The translations under genes were made by a program, and so were the position numbers. Below the pieces are notes generated by a model. The model did not search any database and was not told where the DNA came from. It was given only the letters and a program-made list of their open reading frames with translations. 64,000 bases of DNA from Naganishia liquefaciens (taxonomy: Eukaryota > Basidiomycota > Tremellomycetes > Filobasidiales > Filobasidiaceae), in the NCBI GenBank assembly GCA_013423385.1, contig BLZA01000040.1, forward strand, positions 496,001 to 560,000, written 5' to 3'. Every line of letters begins with the position of its first letter. The first letter of the stretch is position 1. This document shows positions 60,345 to 64,000 of this stretch, in pieces.

Positions 60345-61377
60345 ATGTCGGCCATCTGGAACTACTTGTTTAGGAGGTCGAATCCTGACCCTCATCTGCT
60401 CTTCAGCGACAACTGTGCCATCTGCGAACGTGAACGACAGAGAATAGAAGCGGAAAATATGGGTATCATGGAGGCTTATCGTCAGTGTGGCCTTTGCCAT
60501 CGCATGCAGCAGGGGGGTGCTAATCATGATGCAGACAAGTTGTGTTTGGGTGACGTCGCTGGGAACAGTCATCCGTAGGCTTTTCCTCCTGGCATAGCCT
60601 ACGTCCAAAGCTCACTTGCCCTTAGCATTCACCCAATTACGGTGCACTACCCATTGACAACGCTTCTCGCATCATACGGCATCGACTCGATCATCGTCGG
60701 TCGAAAATACCTACCACAGGTGGTATCAGCCGTTCTCCCCGCCACCAAGATCCTTAGCGAGATCTCGTACTATTCCAACCTCGCTGGATTGGTATTGCTC
60801 GCTCCGGCATTGATTACCGGATTCCACGAGTGGTGGGAGATTGCCAAGTATAAAGGGGAGAACAAGTTTGTCGACGGCGTGGTGAGTTGGCGCCTTTGAT
60901 TTCCTGCGAGTCCCTTTGCCTGCTAACCCCGTTATTGCTCAATGCAGAAAGTGCAGTCGTATCCGAATCGCACTTTCAACGTCGCGACCATCCACGGCTT
61001 GCTGAACGTCGGAGTCGGTAAGGCAATTTCCCAAAAAAAGAGTTGGTTAGGGGTTGCATTCTAACTTTGTTTCCCGCTACTCTTCAGGTGCCTACTCCCT
61101 GTGGACATGGAGACAACGACGCCTAGTACCCAACCACATGCCGAGCACGAAGATTGGCGTTCTTTCCGGTGTCATGCTTGGAAGTCTCATTTTCTCGGTC
61201 AGTTTTGCGTTTTTCTTTGCCCGTACTTCCGCCATAGCTAACCATTATGCTACGAAATCCCAGGCGGCTTTAGGAGGGAAATTGGTTTATGATTATTCCA
61301 TCGGAGTGCAGAGGATGGGTGCTGGGGTTGAGGAGAGAAAATTGATGTTTACCGACAACAACAAAAAAGCTCAATAA
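60345..61377 (+). CDS. DUF2231-like membrane protein
   Basis: Function unknown; DUF2231 proteins are four-helix membrane proteins with conserved histidines, possibly heme-binding. Exons: 60345-60574, 60626-60881, 60948-61017, 61088-61377; 281 aa. A soluble N-terminus contains two CxxC pairs (CAIC, CGLC). The domain starts HPITVHYPLTTLLASYGID, then ISYYSNLAGLVLLAPALITGFHEWW, FNVATIHGLLNVGVGAYSLWTW and KIGVLSGVMLGSLIFSVSFAFFF. The exon 1 donor (GTAGGC) was chosen because it joins NSHP to IHPITVHYPL in frame; an earlier donor is possible. The C-terminus is basic and cytosolic-looking. Confidence 0.72.
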
Positions 61378-62172
61378 TCGGTTTTTGTGGCCAATTCGAC
61401 AGACAGAAGTGGATAAACAGCCTCATCCAGCATTCCGGACAGACCAACAGCGACTAGGCAAGCCCCTGTCTTTTACGTCAACGTATCAGCCGGATCATGA
61501 TCATGAATAATTATTTGCAAAGTTCAATGTTTTCCGCACTTGTGATCTGCCTCGATGCTCCTTCCGCGAGCAGCACCTGAAGTGACATCAAGGGACCAAG
61601 GGCCGTGCTGCGTACCTCGATCAGTCCTGTCGGATTTTCGCTCACCGTTCATACTGCGACAGGCGACCAAGTACTGTTTTGAGCTGAAGCATATCAGCTT
61701 GCATCGCTTTTGCGACTCAGCGCAGTGCGCAGATATGACCTGTCCATCCGTTGTCCTGCCTAGTCACGCGGAGATAGCAATCATGCAACGCCTTTCATTG
61801 GAATGTCTTTTGAAAGAACAACTTCTGCGATTTGTTTTTCCTTTCGTGTCAGCGGTATGGCAACTTGTCCGGATTGCGGGTACCTTCAGGCTTGTCGCCT
61901 CTCTTCGGACCATAATTCGCATCCTGAGAACTCTTCAATTGGACGACCTGTATGGTCCGGACTGAGGCCAAGTCTCACGAGCTCAAGTTCACGTGAGCAC
62001 ATGCTGAACTGGAAATGTGTTCCCTGCATCGGGATGGAGGTTCTTTGACAGTAAAGGTATGTATACCCGCACACATTTGTTAGCCCGCTGCGACCAGCTC
62101 GAGCTGAGTACATAACAAGGTATTCGAACCGAGCAAGAGTTAGTCGTGCTCAAAAATCCTCCTACTGGCCGT
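61378..62172. other. Intergenic, convergent 3' ends
   Basis: Between the DUF2231-like gene and the zinc-knuckle gene. The 137-codon frame at 61555-61965 has no domain. Nothing else seen. Confidence 0.5.
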
Positions 62173-64000
62173 TCAGTAGCCTCCGTAATAACCTTGACGC
62201 CCTACGTGTCCTCCACCACGCGGGCCGCCGTTCCCATAGCCACGTCCGCCTCCACGATATTGCCCACCGCCCCGGGAAGATCCTTGGATTCCATAACCCT
62301 GTGCTGGTCCTGACGATCGGAAATGCTGATCCGACCGACGAAAGTCACTCTCCCATTCGGCAACGGATCCGCCTCCCTGCCCGGAAGCGTAGAAGCTATG
62401 TGCCGCGTTGTCCCTATCGTTCGCGGGGTATTTGCTCCGGCGATCCGACCCATAGTTGCCGTTTCTATTTAAACGCGAATCTTGTGGCTGCATTCGCTGA
62501 GCAAGAGTCGGCGTCGATCCGTGCGACGTATCTCCTGTATTCCCCGCCGCGCCTCCAATGCCTCGAATCTGTATGTTGACGCGTCCACCGCCTCTGGGGC
62601 CACTGGGCGGTCCCAGTCTGTTCCCTCGCCCGGGGAACTTGCTGTTCCCCCTGTTCGCCTTGTCGAACCAATCATCCTCCTCTTCCGCCGCTGCTGAACG
62701 ACCGGCATTGCTCTGCTGACGCATGATTTGCTTTTGTCTTTCTCTTCCCATCATGCCTGGTCGAAGATTCGCGCCTCTCGTAGAGGCGCTCTCGTGCATC
62801 AACTTTTGGCTTTGCACGAATTCCGGGTCCCGCTCGGAAAGCTCATCTTGATCGAAGGGACCAAGCAGGGCATTGCTTCGCCCGAATGCGGTATGGGGCG
62901 AGCGCATTCCGCTGTGGTGCGGGTCCGGGCAGTCCTGTAAGGGATTTGTTAATGCGGTTTTCAAATGCGATCCGCTCACTTACGTCACCCCAGTGTCCAG
63001 TCTGCAAAGGAAAGATGGGTCAACGGTCATCAGCCGGGGCCACGATGGAGTACGCACTCTGCCGCAGTTGTAACATCGCCCAACCGTTCCGTCCCGGACA
63101 AGAACCCCGACTGCTTCGTATTTCCAGCCTCCCTCGTCAGCTATTGCAGCTTTCCGGCTGATAGCAGCTTCCCGCTCTTCTGGCGTATGATACACGTAAT
63201 CTCTCCAAGAAGCCGAGCAGTACTATGGCATTCTGTCAGTAGCGCTCAATCACATGGTCAAGGAACGCACTTGCGACGTATGGCCAGTACGTTTGCAAGA
63301 AGCACACATCAGACTCTTCGAGCACGCTTCACTGTGTGCCATGATCCCGCCACACTCGGCGCACTATAGATATTGCATCAGCGCTGAATATCCACTCATC
63401 GAGACCCACATACCATAACCTCTCCGGTCGCCTTGGCTTTGCCCTTGTCTGACGGCCCTCGATTCGGGAACGCTTGTGGTGGCGTACGCCCTCTATCCCT
63501 GCCACGCGATGAATCTGCTGTCGTGAATCCCGGTGGTCTGAAATCATCGTCGTCATCATCCGACACGTCCAAGGCCATAAAGTCGTCTTGATCCGGATTG
63601 AAAGCGGCAGCGCCATTTGGTATGGGATCCAACTTTGCCTGGTCGGCTTTTTTCGGTGGCGATTGGTCATCGTCAATGTCCATATCCATCGAATCAGACG
63701 AGATACGGCCATCCTCCGCATTCTTCGAAGCGGGATCGTCGTTGTCGTAATTCATGCTCTTTGAGCTACTGCCTGCTTGACTCGCATCCGCCGCGCCTTG
63801 GACTTGCGATGCGCGTTCACTTGGCTTATCATTGAGTCGATCCGCAAGCTTCCGTGATTGCTTGTCTCTCGACATCCCCTCGTCTATGCGTGAGGATGCA
63901 GTCTGAAAGCTTGCAGTCGAGGAAGAAGGCGAGACTGCATCCCGCGTCCTCTTTCTTCTTCTATCGGCATCGCCTTCTAAAAACGCATTGACATCGGTAT
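62173..64000 (-). CDS. Zinc-knuckle (CCHC) protein, Air1/Air2-like, 5' end cut by window edge
   Basis: Resembles the RNA-binding subunit of the TRAMP polyadenylation complex that feeds the nuclear exosome. Exons (3' to 5'): 62173-62934, 62984-63001, 63058-63222, 63271-63363, 63414-64000 and beyond. The visible N-terminal part is acidic and disordered with a basic cluster (DRRRKRTRD). Knuckles: CAECGGIMAHSEAC (variant C-x2-C-x5-H-x3-C), CASCKRTGHTSQYC and CYNCGRTGHWGDDC (both C-x2-C-x4-H-x4-C). SWRDYVYHTPEE after knuckle 2 matches the C-P-x-x-W-R-x-Y pattern of Air-like fungal proteins. The C-terminus is Arg/Gly-rich (RGG). An 18-nt exon encodes TGHWGD of knuckle 3. Other zinc-knuckle families remain possible. 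Confidence 0.75.

Noticed and set aside
62100-62130. B-box-like GGTTCGAATACC on the minus strand
   Set aside because: No matching stem sequences or A-box at the right distance.

Overview
The window is a stretch of fungal nuclear DNA, most likely from a basidiomycete and perhaps a tremellomycete-type yeast. It is gene-dense, with 26 protein genes in 64 kb. Most genes are cut by many very short introns (about 43-100 nt): SRP54 has 14 exons and one MFS transporter has 17. The gene set is typically eukaryotic. All exon models were built by hand from splice signals, reading-frame phase and family resemblance; apart from the two genes cut by the window edges, each adds up to a whole number of codons. 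I saw no tRNA, rRNA, CRISPR array, transposon or virus-derived element.

Layout. 0-9 kb: a copper transporter cut by the left edge, divergent from DNA ligase I; an NKAP-family protein convergent with the ligase; and a Swi3/Rsc8-type chromatin remodelling subunit. 9-14 kb: a gene-poor block with three tandem paralogs of a family I do not recognise, all sharing one upstream sequence element. 14-28 kb: sulfite oxidase, SRP54, a small four-helix membrane protein, eIF3g, a large GH63-like protein and a mitochondrial hydroxyacyl-thioester dehydratase. 28-35 kb: a secreted two-domain fasciclin protein, mitochondrial ribosomal protein uL6m and a long-chain acyl-CoA synthetase. 35-42 kb: a TauD-type dioxygenase, a DUF1295 membrane protein and a DAL5-family transporter. 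42-50 kb: a BRCT protein, the bifunctional purine enzyme ADE16/17 and a second DAL5-family transporter. 50.5-53.8 kb: a 3.3 kb stretch without a recognisable gene. 54-64 kb: a BET double-bromodomain protein, methionine synthase MET6, a DUF2231 membrane protein and a zinc-knuckle Air1/2-like protein cut by the right edge.

How the genes relate. Most are unrelated housekeeping genes. One loose theme is sulfur: a TauD-type dioxygenase (such enzymes release sulfite from sulfonates), a nearby DAL5-family transporter, sulfite oxidase, and MET6. Another is mitochondrial function (HTD2, uL6m).

Most worth following up: the three-member tandem family with its shared promoter element (9.6-13.4 kb); six GC-AG introns among about 125, all with the donor GCAAGT; an intronic repeat of about 105 nt in the SWI3-like gene; and near-exclusive use of CGA for arginine in MET6.
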